Assembly (NCBI GenBank): GCA_034769895.1
Contig: CM068372.1
Location: 235,060,843-235,124,842 of the forward strand
Direction of reading: 5' to 3'
Length of the DNA stretch: 64,000 bases
From: Magicicada septendecula
Taxonomy: Eukaryota > Arthropoda > Insecta > Hemiptera > Cicadidae
Below are positions 1 through 11,207 of the stretch, piece after piece. A model generated the notes under the pieces. The model was given only the letters and a program-made list of their open reading frames with translations, had not been told where the DNA came from and searched no databases. The stretch's first letter is position 1. Every line of letters begins with the position of its first letter. The position numbers were made by a program, and so were the translations under genes.

Positions 1-101
<101 letters not shown>

Positions 102-131
102 GGTGTCTGTGTCTATCTGTCTGTAGATTTT

Positions 132-1633
132 TTCTATGGCAAACGATAAGAGCCGCAAATTCAAACAGAATCAAATAATGTTTCGCATACAGCTCCGAAT
201 TGTAGAGTTCTCAAGACTTATTGTTTTTAATGAAGATCGGTTAAGGAAAAGAGGTAATTTACCTGCAACGTTTTATGTTTTAACAAGGGTAATATTTTCT
301 ATGACGAACGATAACTGCCGTAAATTCAAACAGAATCAAATACTTTTTAGCATACATTCCTGAAGTTTTAAGTACTCAAGGTTTTTTGATTTTGGTGAAG
401 ATCGGTTAAGGGAAAGGGGTAGTTTACCAGCAACGTTTTATGTTTTAACAAGGGTAATTTTACTTCCATGTTCCATAAGGAAATGGAAGTATGTTGATGG
501 CAAAAAAAATCGTGTTCGAGATAATTGCAGATTCTGATTGTACTACCCTCAAAATATGAAAAAAAGTCATTTTTCGAAAAGTGTCTGTGTGTGTCTATCT
601 GTCCAGTGTCTTTCTGTCTCTCTGTCTGTACATTTGGTTTCTATGGCAAACGATAAAAGCCGCAAATTCAAACAGAATCAAATAATTTTTTGCATACAGC
701 TCTGAATTGTAGAGTACTCAAGACCTGTTGTTTTTGGTTAAGATCGGTTAAGGGAAAGGGGTAGTTTACCTGCAACGTTTTATATTTTAACAAGGGTAAT
801 TTTTTTATATGACGAACGATAACTGCCGTAAATTCAAACAGAATCAAATAATATTTTGCATACGTCCCTTAATTATAGAGAACGCAAGGCTTTTGGATTT
901 TGGTGAAGATCGGTTAAGAGAAAGGGGTTGTTTACCTGCAACGTTTTATGTTTTAACAAGGGTAATTTTTCTTATGACGAATGATAACTGCCGCACATTC
1001 AAACAGAATCAAATATGTTTTTGCGTACGTTACTATATTGTAATGAACTGAAGGCCTATTGATTTTGGTGAAGATCGGTTAAGGGAAAGGGGTAGTTTTC
1101 CTGCCACCTTTAATGTTTTAACAAGAGTAATTGTTTCTATGAAGAACGATAACTGCCGCACATTCAAACAGAATAAAATTTTGTTTTGCATGCATCCCTG
1201 AATTGTAGAGTACTCAAGACCAATTGATTTTTGTGAAGATCAGTTAAGAGAAAGGGGTAGTTTACCTGCAACGTTTTATGTGATAACAAGGTTAATTTTT
1301 TCTATGACGAACGATAACTGCCATAAATTCAAACATAACCAAATAATTTTTTGCATACATCCCTAAGTTGTAGAGATCTCAAGGCTAGTTGATTTTGGTG
1401 AAGATCGGTTAAGGGAAAGGGGTAGTGCACCTGCAACATTTTATGTTGTAACAAGAGAAATTGTTTCATGACGAACGATAACTGCCGTAAATTCAAACAG
1501 AATCAAATAATTTTTTACATATGTGCCTGAGTTGTTGAAGACTCCAGGCCTATTGATTTTGGTGAAGATCGGGTTCTGGGAAAGGGCAGTTTACCTGAAA
1601 CATTTTTGGTTGTAACAAAAGTAAAGTACTTAA
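132..1633 (+). repeat. 165-bp tandem array, two blocks, 55-codon in-frame period
   Basis: Eight diverged copies begin at about 136, 301, 643, 809, 974, 1139, 1304 and 1468, a spacing of 164-166 bp. Position 466-642 is a spacer plus a TCTG-rich leader that splits the array into two blocks. The first copy of each block has a variant start (GGCAAACGATAA, then GCCGCAAATTC); later copies start ACGAACGATAACTGCC. The best-kept part of each copy contains GAAGATCGGTTAAGGGAAAG. Because 165 is divisible by three, an open frame crosses unit borders (136-363, 75 codons; 809-1051, 80 codons) and repeats a peptide around KFKQNQI and EDRLR.RG.LPATFYVLTR. Other copies carry stops. I do not recognise the peptide. 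It may be chance periodicity of a minisatellite or a decayed repeat protein. Confidence 0.9.
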
Positions 1634-2545
1634 TTTTGATAAATAAAGTATCCTGATAAGAAGATCTTAATAATCCACTGTAGAAACGTAGATGAAATAT
1701 CTATAAGTGAAGAGGCTAGTTCAACGGGGTGGGGGTAATTTTCTATAAATGAAAATTATAGTTGAAGGGGGAGAGGATAATTTTTATATGTGTACTACGT
1801 TATCGGCTACAAAGTAGTAGTTTGTTGTTAAAATTCCTTTCCGGGCTGTTTGGCCGTAGTCCAATGTTTTGTGCAAAACCAGACGTTTCGGCAGTGCCGT
1901 CGACTGCCATCATCAGTGAAAATTGAGTGCGATAACGTGTGGTGGTATACGTTAGTGACCACAGTTCTGTGGTTAAGGCTGAATCAATAAGTGGAAAGAA
2001 GTAGTTTCTATGGAAACATTTCATTTCGTAAATGATTTTAAATATAAATCTTAGAACATAGAAGTCATGTATGGTTCTCCATACCGATATTTTCATTTTA
2101 ATATCATTTCGCGTATGCACATAAATGTAATCATCGGGGAGGAACTCGATGAAGACGCCTTGCCTTGAACTTGGTGCATGTGTGGGTCACACGAACTTGA
2201 CATTTTTATTTGCGTCTTTATTTATGTTTTATCTGAAAGTACAGAAATAACAGTCAAGTGTTATTTTTTCATCACGCAGAGTGGTTGCTCTGTGTGGCAG
2301 GAGATTTATTGCTGACCGATGACACATGGTCGTGCCTTCTCTTGCTTTCGAATTATATTTTTTCCAAGAAACTAATGATGTAGGAAAGCTAAAAACGTCA
2401 ACGCGGTTTATTCCCGTTAAATTAAAATCACGATTGTAAATATTTCACTACATAAATAAGCTTGTTTTTCTACGAGTTTTATATTTTACAGACATTAACT
2501 TCTGATTAAAACTCAACATTATCGAGTGTCGTTAGTAAACATATA
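1634..2545. other. No gene seen; contains a hammerhead-like hairpin
   Basis: AT-rich sequence without a convincing reading frame. The only structured item is the hairpin at 1882-1916 on the minus strand. It sits beside a CCGGGCTGTTTGGCCGT-type segment (1843-1859) that is echoed near the related hairpin at 30158-30232, so a short Penelope-like terminal fragment probably lies here. Confidence 0.6.
1882..1916 (-). ncRNA. Hammerhead-ribozyme-like hairpin 1
   Basis: On the minus strand the order is CTGATGA, one extra T, a six-base-pair stem GGCAGT/ACTGCC with a 7-nt loop, then GAAACGTC. CUGANGA and GAA(A) are the conserved hammerhead core. ACGU followed by C fits a minimal stem III plus a GUC cleavage site. 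A short stem I is possible (TCA before the core, TGG after it). The departure from the textbook motif is the single base between A9 and stem II, which recurs in the other copies of this window. Self-cleavage is inferred, not shown. Confidence 0.5.
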
Positions 2546-2547
2546 TA

Positions 2548-3285
2548 CAGTAGAGCATCGAGCGTCGAGGGCCCGTTCGGATAATCGATATTTCGGATAA
2601 TAGATCGTAAATTAAAAACATTATTTCTCTTTACAAAAACAAACGTTTTTGTTACAAAATCATTTCTAACATACTGTTATTTAATTACAGCAACCTGCAC
2701 TATACTGTAATGTATAACTGAGGCTAAAAATCAATGAATTAAAACTCAGTGTAATTAATAAAAACCAAAAGTTAATTTAAACAAAATTAGAGTTTAACGA
2801 CAAACACTGTACTATAAAATTAATTAAAAATTAAAAAACAAAACAAAACCTACAGTACCATGGATTTACATTTTTTTGAAGAATTGTTCAATTACTGTCC
2901 GCTTCAAACCGATGTACCGTTTTATCGCTGCTAAAGACTGAAGTCGTTTAAGATTCATAAGCAGAATACAATCTTCTGTTTCTGCCCGCTTTAGAACAGT
3001 CTCAAGTGCGTCAAAAGCTTTTGCTGCCATCGGTGGTTTTGTATTAGTGGCATTCTCGCCATCTTCATCTGAATCTGTTTCGTTTTCATTAAGTTCATTT
3101 AATGAGTCAACTATCTCTTCGTCGGTTAATAACTGGAAACCGGGATCGGCTTCATCCACCTTTAGCCAGTGGTTAACACGTGTCCAATACATTACTGTAA
3201 AGTACAGTACATAATTGTACTTTTTATTGAGTTCGGATAATAGATCGTTCGTTTAATAGGTGTTCGAATAATCGATGCTCTACTG
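2548..3285 (-). mobile_element. Tigger/pogo-type DNA transposon, internally deleted
   Basis: The ends are inverted: CAGTAGAGCATCGA at 2548-2561 and its complement TCGATGCTCTACTG at 3272-3285, flanked on both sides by TA (2546-2547 and 3286-3287), the Tc1/mariner-superfamily target duplication. A second complementary motif, TTCGGATAATAGATCG, lies inside both ends. Length is only 738 bp, and the sole coding content is the C-terminal tail of a CENP-B/jerky-like transposase on the minus strand. This is a non-autonomous deletion derivative. Confidence 0.9.
2866..3192 (-). pseudogene. C-terminal fragment of Tigger/jerky-like transposase
   Basis: The 108-residue open frame ends close to the left inverted repeat. 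Its start (VNHWLKVDEADPGFQLLTDE) and the following acidic stretch (DSDEDGEN) match the style of the extreme C-terminus of Tigger/jerky (CENP-B family) transposases, just after the DDE catalytic domain. The DNA-binding CENP-B HTH and the catalytic D residues are absent because everything upstream was deleted; only ~90 bp separates the frame from the right inverted repeat. The apparent Met is probably internal to the original protein. It cannot be an active transposase. Family assignment rests on recognition of the tail and on the TA-flanked ends. Confidence 0.75.
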
Positions 3286-3287
3286 TA

Positions 3288-6200
3288 CTCACTCCAACGC
3301 GATATATTTTTTGGATACGTATCCAGATTCGGTTCTAATAGTATTGTTATTCTTTCCCAGTGTATTTCCGCACGTTCTTAGATCTATTCCTTACGGCTGT
3401 CGAGATAGGCCTACTGTTTGCGAGATATTGTTGTTGTTGTGTCATTATACATTTTCCGAACCGCATGTTCCCGACATTCGCCTAAGTTGTCAGTATAGAG
3501 TTGTAAGGATAACAGATTATCAAGTGTAGAACGCCGCGAATTTCCTCCTTCTGGCTGCTATCAGTGGACGTACTGTTGAAATGTTGTCTTTGCCGAATTT
3601 CGTGTTAGTCCCTTTCTCCGTTGCGCACCGGACCCTTGTGAAATTCGGAACCCGGTCTCTGAAAAACCAATATCCCACACCAATTGGACGAACATGTACA
3701 AAACCCTTTTCCACGTGTAAAGGGGAGAAGTGTAGAAAAAAGAACATTACTAATGGTCAGTTTACAACTGCCAGAATATACGCACAAAATTTCGTTCTCA
3801 GTAATTCGTATTTGCCTGTTTCAAGGCACGCCTTAGATTGTAGCTAACTAACAGATACTGCACAATATCGTCACTCTATATAGGTATAGATATTCGTATC
3901 CCCGAACCAATTTTCATAATTTTCTGTAGTATTTTGAGTATTTATCAACACGGTCCTTACAATACAGATTTCTTTCGACTTTCCTGGAGTCAGACGGTGG
4001 TGCATTAGTTTTTCTATCACGGCTACTGCAGACGGAATACGCAATTACACCCGAAACGTCTGTCATTAAAGAAACAACGCACTACACAAAAACTGGTTAA
4101 ATGCAAAGATTAAGTTTCCACCATGAAAACTAAGAAAATACGTTTCCCAAATTTTGTATACGCTTGCTACTGTCACTTTACAAATTGCCAGACGAGGAGG
4201 GAATCGACTACTATAGTAATCGATTTTTTTTAATATTTCTGATTTGTATGAACACCAACTATTTAGGTGCATATAATGCAAACCTATTTGTCCTCTACGG
4301 GTTGCGCTTACATGTGCGAAATCTCATGTTTGTGTCCCCCACTCCTTATTATGTTAAGGACGAGTCAGGAATTTTACCGTGCAGATTTACTAACATTGAC
4401 AGTCAGTCCTCTGTTATTTTTGATCGAAAAAACACATACGGTAAAATAAAATTTTCCGATTGGCGTGATCTTCGTTTATGGCGCCTTCTAACATTGGATA
4501 CAATGGGTCCTTTTTAAAAATGCTTCAGAAAATAGTTTCGGTAATTTTAACTCCGGAGACAGACTCTTTGGGGAGAGGAGACACATGTTCCCAGTTATCA
4601 CTGAAATTTATACGCAATTTAACTTTTTTCTTCTGCTCATTTTTGTCTATGGAAAACGTAGTCCAGACTGATATTAATGAAGTCTTCTCGCACGCATGTG
4701 ATATTTTTCCTAGATACGTACAAAGAAAACTTTTCGGTAAACATCAACACCGAGTGCGCTGGATATCTGAGGTTTTACCAGCAGCGGATGGTAATAAGGT
4801 GATAGGGGATTTGATTACCTACTCCTGAATATCTTTGACAGCTTAAATTTTTCAGCATCTTTTAAGAAGAATTTGTACCCTTTAAGCTTGAGACTACGAT
4901 TACGAATTTTAGAATGAAAAGTGTAACAAAAAAAAACATAATATAAACGTACGGGCAGCTAATTTGCTCACTTGATTTTTTTTGTATGTCTGGCGTCGTA
5001 CATTGTAAGTGTGTGTGAGCGTGCGCATGCGTGCTATAGTGTACACAGCCTCTGTCATTATCTTTGCTATTTGATTTTGCCTGTTGCTTCTCAGTGGATT
5101 TGGCACCACGTGTACGGCTCATCGACATAGAGCTCCGATATCTGGTATTCTGTTACCCAGAATTCTCAGTTGATTGGCAAATTTTCTGTCGAATAATTAA
5201 TGCCTGCACTTCGTCTCGTCAACTAAAAACACCTGAACGCCCTCTATTTGTTACTTTAGCTACTGTTAGGGTGTGTCATACAGCCTTTAGGTGAAGGAGT
5301 AAGTAACAATCTAAAAATACCTTTATATATGAAATGTAGCCCTAATAAAATTATCTTAAAGTCAGCTGTGTATTCTAATTTCGCAGTCAGCGTTTCTCAT
5401 TTTACAAATGTTTCATTTATCGTTCATAAAGACGACAACATTGCATATCGAGAAGACAAGCGGATATCCTGAATTTCTTCAGTCTCAGTATCACTGACAT
5501 TTCTTTTTTTTGTGCTTGCGTACACTCATTCTTACACTGGAAACCATTTTTGTGGTAGACTATTCAAATCTAATGCAGTTTTAAAAGATACTGTAGAGTA
5601 TCTGAACCGAAATCGACTGTAATTAGAGGCTTTACATTACCGTTCGTATACCTCCGTGACAGAAATTTTAATAACAACATTTTTCGTTGATAACCACGTA
5701 CTGTTGACAACATAACGCCAAACGTTTCGCCTTTTCTATGGTCAGCCTCAGCTTTCCTACTCAGGAAGTCACACGATATAATGAGCTAAACGTTTGGTAT
5801 TAAATGTACCAATAAAACGTGGATATCAGTGGCGTGGCGTGGGTACATAACACCTATTGCCGGTTGTGATAGGCCTGAAACTTTACCTAAAAATTAATTC
5901 GAATGTTTTCTAGTACCAAGTGTTTTTTTAGGGCCAAAATATACTTTTTAGAGCCAAAATATTTTTTAGAGTATTTTCTATCATTCGCTGGCAGAAGAAG
6001 AGGGTTCCCGTTCAAAGGGATCTGACTCCCATTATACTCACACAAAATAAATCAGAACACAAATAATGGAATTAAAAATAATAAAGACAAACAGAGAAAC
6101 ACATAACTAAACAACAAAACACAAGTAGTAACTGCTGCACGTTGGTTCCGAAATGAACATAGCTGCTAACTGAGCATTTTGCGGGTTTATACAGCGGCAA

Positions 6201-7146
6201 CACATTGGGTGGACGAATGTGTCCCTCTCTCCCAATTTGTACAGTGGCAACTACTACAAGGTCAATGACCGTGCGCAACACAACATTGCCGATATCTGAG
6301 GCGGCAAAACAAGACGGTGCAAGTGCCCAGCAGTTCGAAAGCAATGCTACGCTTTTCTTCAAGTTTCTCTACTAATATTGTTCGGATTTCAAATTATTCA
6401 ATAACTAAAGTATTTATTCCATGGTATAATTAATATTATTTTCTCTTATTCCCAGTACTGTTGCCGCCGGCAACAGCGGTCGCTACTGGTGGATATCAAC
6501 TGATTATTTATTTTTTCCAGTGCGTACACATAACTTAGGTCTACTGATTATTATGGACGAATTATACAAACGTTTGGGCTATTAAATTACGATCTAAAAA
6601 TTTCGTCAAACATCAACACGCCGGTTTAAGTGTGCAGGATATCTGAGGTTTTACTACTCTTAAAGTTTCATAAATACCTCGTTAACCGATAACAAGTCAC
6701 TGTGCGAAGCTGCCAATATTGGCGACGCATCATAAAAATTTATTTTTTAACAGGTTACATAAGGATTTTGTAAGCATCTTAATCACATAACAGATCAAAC
6801 CAACAACAGGACGCTTTTTAGGAAGTGAATGTTCGTAGGTTGTAGTAAGTGTAATCAGGAATTTGTGTGCAACAGTGTAATTTCTGTTCATTTTTTTGCA
6901 GTTCGGTCACTTCTGACTCACTCTCTCATCGACATCTGCTTATCCTGGTGTTCATTTCTAATCATCCTCCATTTTTATCTACGAAAGAAATAGGCTGAAA
7001 GATGATGTCAGAAGAATATATTACGAAAAACATGAACGCCGGCATAAGAGGTTAAAACATATCAAATTGGGTGGGTACCAATCAAAAGGTTTAAAATACG
7101 CGCTGCCACCAGAATTAAAACATATCAATCGGCGGAAAACGTCGGT
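3288..7146. other. No supported gene; a few short structures
   Basis: Open frames up to about 117 codons occur (4164-4517, 4478-4828, 6072-6362 minus), but none resembles a known family and none has convincing splice or start context. Noticed here: a diverged pair of ~50-bp repeats (4731-4778 and 6600-6654) sharing AACATCAACAC and GGATATCTGAGGTTTTAC, and a 19-nt palindrome CTGTTGCCGCCGGCAACAG at 6458-6476. TAGGCC-type octamers occur near 3409 and 5870. Confidence 0.6.
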
Positions 7147-7170
7147 GTGAGTGTATGAGTGAGTGAGTGA

Positions 7171-7222
<52 letters not shown>

Positions 7223-7235
7223 GTGTGTGTGTGTA
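7147..7235. repeat. (GTGA)n then (GT)n microsatellite
   Basis: GAGT-type tetranucleotides pass into about 30 GT units with a single GC interruption. Nothing else is encoded here. Confidence 0.97.
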
Positions 7236-7715
7236 GGCTATAGGATTAACTGAATTTTGTATTTCAATATTTTTTTATCTTTTGATTTTCTTTTAATAGT
7301 CAATACGTCTGCGGAGCATAGGAATTGGTAGAAGAAAAGGTTGAGTTAACGTACTGCCACGATAAGTAGTAGCTATTTCACAGAATATGAACACGGATGA
7401 TAACAAATGGTGAGGAAGAGAAAGTTGCGTGGTGTACAGTTGGATATGTTCATAACATCGCGTATCACGTCAATATAGACTTGTTATAGGCCTACTCGCT
7501 GAGCTGTAGAACTCACTCACTATATTCTCCGAAGTACATTTATTATTACATAAATTTCGACATTAGATAAATCTTGTAGGATGGGAAAATTACAAACATC
7601 CGATTAATCTGCTATTTTTGTAGTAATATAACCATTATAGAGCACAGAATCATATAGCAAACACTAAAAATTCGTGTTTGGGTTATAATTCCTTTTAGTC
7701 TGACACTCTGCTGGA
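7236..7715. other. No gene seen
   Basis: AT-rich sequence with no supported frame. It contains one TATAGGCCTACT octamer site near 7487. Confidence 0.6.
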
Positions 7716-8040
7716 TTTTCACAATTTTTCAAATTTTTGAGTTGTTTTTTGGGCCCTGGGGTTCCAGAATTTTGAAATTTCCAAACAACACTACATTCAG
7801 ATGTTAGTTAAAAAGTCTCTTTAATTTGATACCCCATATGAATTTTTGCTATTGTTATCAGAATTTTCACCCACTTTTTGAGCCCTGAAGTCCAAAAATT
7901 TTGAAATTTTCATAAATCAATACTATGCTCAGATTGTGGTTAAAATTCGTTTTAATTAAATGTCCGACATGGACTTTTGCGATTTTTTTTCACAATTTTG
8001 ACCCCCTCGTAATTTTTCCACCCGCCAATTATTTTGGGGG
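7716..8040. repeat. Degenerate ~130-147-bp tandem repeat
   Basis: Two diverged copies begin at about 7716 and 7863. They share TTTTCAC, a GGGCCCTG or GAGCCCTG block, CCA.AATTTTGAAATTT, and then a stretch ending in CATATGAATTTTTGC or CATGGACTTTTGC. A partial third copy starts near 7991. Downstream (8041-8220) are a GTTCCGTAGGG segment and a short (TAGA)n tract at 8155-8170. The repeat class is not recognised. Confidence 0.55.
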
Positions 8041-8496
8041 GAATCAATCAAAAAAACGTTAGAGTTCCGTAGGGTAAAAGTATGGACATGGTTGCCAATT
8101 TTTACAAAACTTGATCGACGTAATCAAAAGTTATCGTGAGACATCCCCCAAATAGATAGATAGATAGACAGATAAATGTCAAACGGTCGAGTTAAAGCCG
8201 AGAACTCACGTCGCTCGTTCAAATATATTAATTGACAAAGAATTACTGAGACCTATGGGAACCTAACGAATGCCGTTTTTTGATCATACTGTCATATGAT
8301 ATGGACGTGTTCTAACAAGCAATACGAGAAAAGTAGGCCATTCAAATAGGCGTCAGCGTATTTGTGTAGAGGACAGCCAGGTCCAACGTGTACAGCAAGA
8401 GGGTATGTAGATTCGGTGACGCTAAGAAGTCTCAGAGTAGACAAATGGGACAAAACAAAAGAATCGCCACGGATAACATGTTATATCGGTAACTGA
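8041..8496. other. No gene seen
   Basis: This stretch contains the short TAGA run near 8155 and otherwise unremarkable sequence. No open frame is supported. Confidence 0.55.
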
Positions 8497-8832
8497 TAAC
8501 TTGTAAGGGATACCACGAACAATTTGCAAAACAGCTGCGCAGGGTGTGACCAGAAGACAATTGCCAACAAACAATTCGACTTAGTCAGGAAACAGACGAA
8601 CTGCGTAGTTACTGTGCACTTACAATGACGCTGATGAGTAATCGTCCAGCACAACGGGTGTACAACTTGAAATGAGGGTGAAAACGCCCCTCACCACAAA
8701 CAATAACGTACGACGCAGTTAGAGATATTAAACGTCTCGCACGATGCAGAGTAGAAGGAATGAGAATAGTCATTCTGGTCACACCCTGCGGCAGCTGTTT
8801 TGCAAATTGTTCGTGGTATCCCTTACAAGTTA
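8497..8832. repeat. Fold-back element with ~58-bp inverted arms
   Basis: The left arm begins TAACTTGTAAGGGATACCAC at 8497. The right arm (about 8776-8832) is its near-perfect reverse complement; the main difference is one extra base near CTGC. About 220 bp separate the arms. No coding sequence is present, so a MITE or fold-back element is likely. Its right edge overlaps the first bases of the adjoining LTR (GTTACGAC), so either the LTR element inserted exactly at its end or the two were joined by recombination. No target duplication is evident. Confidence 0.75.
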
Positions 8833-9408
8833 CGACGGTCTACTTGATCGTCGTAGGTAGGCCTACAGTGGAAAACAAATTACAAGACTCCAATTACGTC
8901 ATTAATCACCAGCTTTAATTTTCACAGTTAAACAGTTCTTAATACCAATACAATCTATTATAATAAATCAAATAAAAATTGTTCACACGCAAATAAATGT
9001 CAACTAATATTAAAACACAATTGTATTACAATATACCGTCCGATTATAAAACACAACACTTAACTAATAACCACTTGAACGCACACAGTAATATTGCCAG
9101 ATAATCACTTGTAATCGTCCGACAATAAACTCGGACCGCACTATAAATATATCGCGACAAATACTGAAAATTAAGGCCGCTGCCGCCATGTATTTATATC
9201 TCCGCTCACAGACCAGAACCTTCCAAACTACGTCTTAGCGCCAGTGTGAACTACGTAATTAATTGCGGCCTTGACACAGTCCGCGCGGCTGGTGACTTCG
9301 ATAAAACTCTCGAGAATTGCGTCTAGAGTCACGAATGACATACACATTAGAGCGAGATTCTTCTGGCACATTCCACAAACACGTAGATTGTTCTGTGATG
9401 TCGTAACA
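8828..9408 (-). repeat. 3' LTR of the gypsy-like element
   Basis: This LTR aligns over its length with 14442-15030. It carries GTAGGCCTACAG where the partner has GTACAG, a six-base GGCCTA difference. It also lacks the short duplicated ATTGTCAACTAAT segment seen in the partner near 14600-14630. A TATATTTATA-like box lies at 9141-9153 on the minus strand. Confidence 0.93.
9141..9153 (-). promoter_or_regulatory. Possible TATA box in LTR
   Basis: The minus strand reads GATATATTTATAG. The partner LTR has GATATATTTACAG at 14764-14776. AT-rich boxes of this type serve the LTR promoter; here the assignment is by position and composition only. Confidence 0.3.
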
Positions 9409-9420
9409 CCACCCCTCCTT
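9409..9420 (-). other. Polypurine tract
   Basis: The minus strand reads AAGGAGGGGTGG directly before the 3' LTR, the expected place and composition for the plus-strand DNA primer. It overlaps the end of the integrase frame. Confidence 0.75.
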
Positions 9421-10589
9421 AAGCCTGTTCGTCCCGAACTGGCAAACGGTCAGTGGACTTAGCCAGGCGATATAGGTGGACGACCTTGAACTTTCGCTGT
9501 CCTTCCTGTTGAATCCGATAAACAACATTGTTGATTCTTTTTTTCACAGTGTAGGGTCCTTCCCAGTTACACTGAAGCTTAGGTGAGCGACCACGGCAGC
9601 GCTTTGGGTTGAACAACCAGACCTGATCTCCTTCTTCGAAACCCACACTATTGCTGCGAATGTCATACCGAGTTTTCATTTTATCACTGGCAATCTTCAG
9701 CCGTCCTCTTACCAAGCGATTCATTTCTCGCAGTTGGTTTTCTAATTGCGAGGAATAGTTATGTGACTCTTGGGACTGAGTCTCAGGTGATCCGAACATT
9801 AAGTCTTCAGAAAGACGAATCTCCCGCCCAAACACCAATTTTGCTGGAGTCATGCCGGTTGTGTCGTGTACTGATGATCTATACGCCATGAGGAATAGTG
9901 GTATACGTTGGTCCCAGTCTGTTTGGTTCTCGTCAACAACCTTCGAAAGATGCTGCTCAAGTGTCCTATTGAATCTCTCAACCATCCCGTCCGACTGAGG
10001 ATGCAGAGGCGTTGTCCTGGTCTTTCGAATTCCGAGTAGACGGCATAATTCTTTAAACACTCCTGATTCGAAATTTCTCCCGTGATCCGTATGCATTTCC
10101 AAAGAGGCTCCATAACGGCAACAGAAGTTGTGAACTAACTGCTTTGCCAAAGTGGTAACCTCCTGATTTGGAATTGCGTAGGCTTCCACCCACTTAGTAG
10201 TCACCTACAACCATGATGTACCGGTTTCCATCGTCAGTAACTGGGAATGGTCCAGCAATGTATATGGCAATTCTCTCGAAAGGCAGTCCAACGTTATACT
10301 GTCTCATTTCCCCCCTGCTTCTGGTTTGTGGACCCTTGCTTGCAGCACATATTTAACACGTCCGAACCCATTCCTCTACGTCGTGGCGAAGATGAAACTA
10401 ATAGAATCGCTGCCGTATTTTGTCAAGGGTTTTGTTAACACCAACATGGCCTCCAGATGTTCCAACATGTACCTCCTTCAAAACAGACTGCACATTACTT
10501 CGGGGAACTATCAACTGCATGACCATGTCTCGCCCATTTGCACTTTCCCAAACCCTTTTCAGCAGTCCGTTTTCTAAGGTAAGAGATTC
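9419..10589 (-). pseudogene. Integrase (gypsy-like), disrupted
   Basis: The integrase would insert the element's DNA copy into the genome. The longest frame (10204-9419, 261 residues) holds the core from TKWVEAYAIP onward, with the second catalytic Asp in HTDHGRNFES (residue 40) and the Glu in VERFNRTL (residue 76), the classic D-35-E spacing. The C-terminal part carries GPYTVKKRINNVVYRIQ and FKVVHLYRL, a gypsy-type chromatin/DNA-binding tail. The first catalytic Asp (VVGDY) lies just upstream in another frame, so a small indel separates it from the rest. Further upstream (about 10590-10260) a His-His then Cys-Cys zinc-binding region is readable but interrupted by stops. It is non-functional as it stands. 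Confidence 0.9.
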
Positions 10590-11207
10590 TCATTGTGCCC
10601 AGTAGCCCTTCAGCACTTCGGAACCATGGCAGATATATTGCCAATCCGGGCGGCGACCTTCCTCTTTTGCTGTCAAGATCGGTCCAATGTCTTCATCAGT
10701 CATCTGTTCTTGTCGACAATCTTCTGTCGTCCAGCCGTCTGCCAGGAAATCTACTGTGATGGCGTGAACATGTTCGCTGGCGTTTTGTTCTTCCTTTCTG
10801 TGGCAATGTCGGCAGTCTTCCGGGCACGGTCTTTTTGATAAGCCATGCAGGCGCCCCTGTCGATGTTGTACCTTGAAGTTGTACTCTTGCAGACGTTCAA
10901 GCCACGTTGCCAACTGTCCTTCCGGATTTTTAAAACTCAAGAGCCTTGCAAGCGCGCCATGGTCGGTACGTAGTGAAAACTCTCTTCCATAGAGGTATTT
11001 ATGGAAGTGCTCCAACGCTCGGACGATTGCCAGCAACTCTCTCCTTGTAACGCAATAAGTCCTCTCCGGTTTAGAAAGTGTCTTGCTGTAATACGCTATT
11101 ACTCGTTCTTCACCGTTTTGCACTTGAGACAAAACTGCTCCTAAACCAGTATTGCTTGCGTCTGTGTCCACAATGTACTTCTCTTCGGAAGCTGGGAAAG
11201 CGATCAT
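10590..11207 (-). pseudogene. RNase H and tether region of gypsy-like pol
   Basis: The 205-residue frame begins after the RT thumb. IVDTDASNTGLGAVL contains the first RNase H aspartate, RRELLAIVRALEHFH the glutamate helix, and LRTDHGALARLL a further aspartate. This domain degrades the RNA strand of the RNA-DNA hybrid. Downstream, Cys/His-rich sequence (CPEDCRHCHR) is typical of the segment linking RNase H to integrase. The frame is open but is separated from both RT and integrase by frameshifts, so no continuous Pol can be made. It is the best-preserved pol module. Confidence 0.9.

Noticed and set aside
3990..4062. CTGCAGACGG ... CCCGAAACGTC near 4030 as a further hammerhead-like copy
   Set aside because: GAAACGTC is present but the CUGANGA side has an inserted base and stem II is only GG/CC over a long loop; not distinguishable from chance.
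4164..4828. Two overlapping plus-strand ORFs of 117 and 116 codons
   Set aside because: No family features, ordinary codon composition, neighbouring frames open to similar length; probably chance.
5720..5765. Minus-strand CTGAGG ... GGCGAAACG as a hammerhead-like copy
   Set aside because: The core lacks the A9 position and no stem II of more than two pairs can be drawn.
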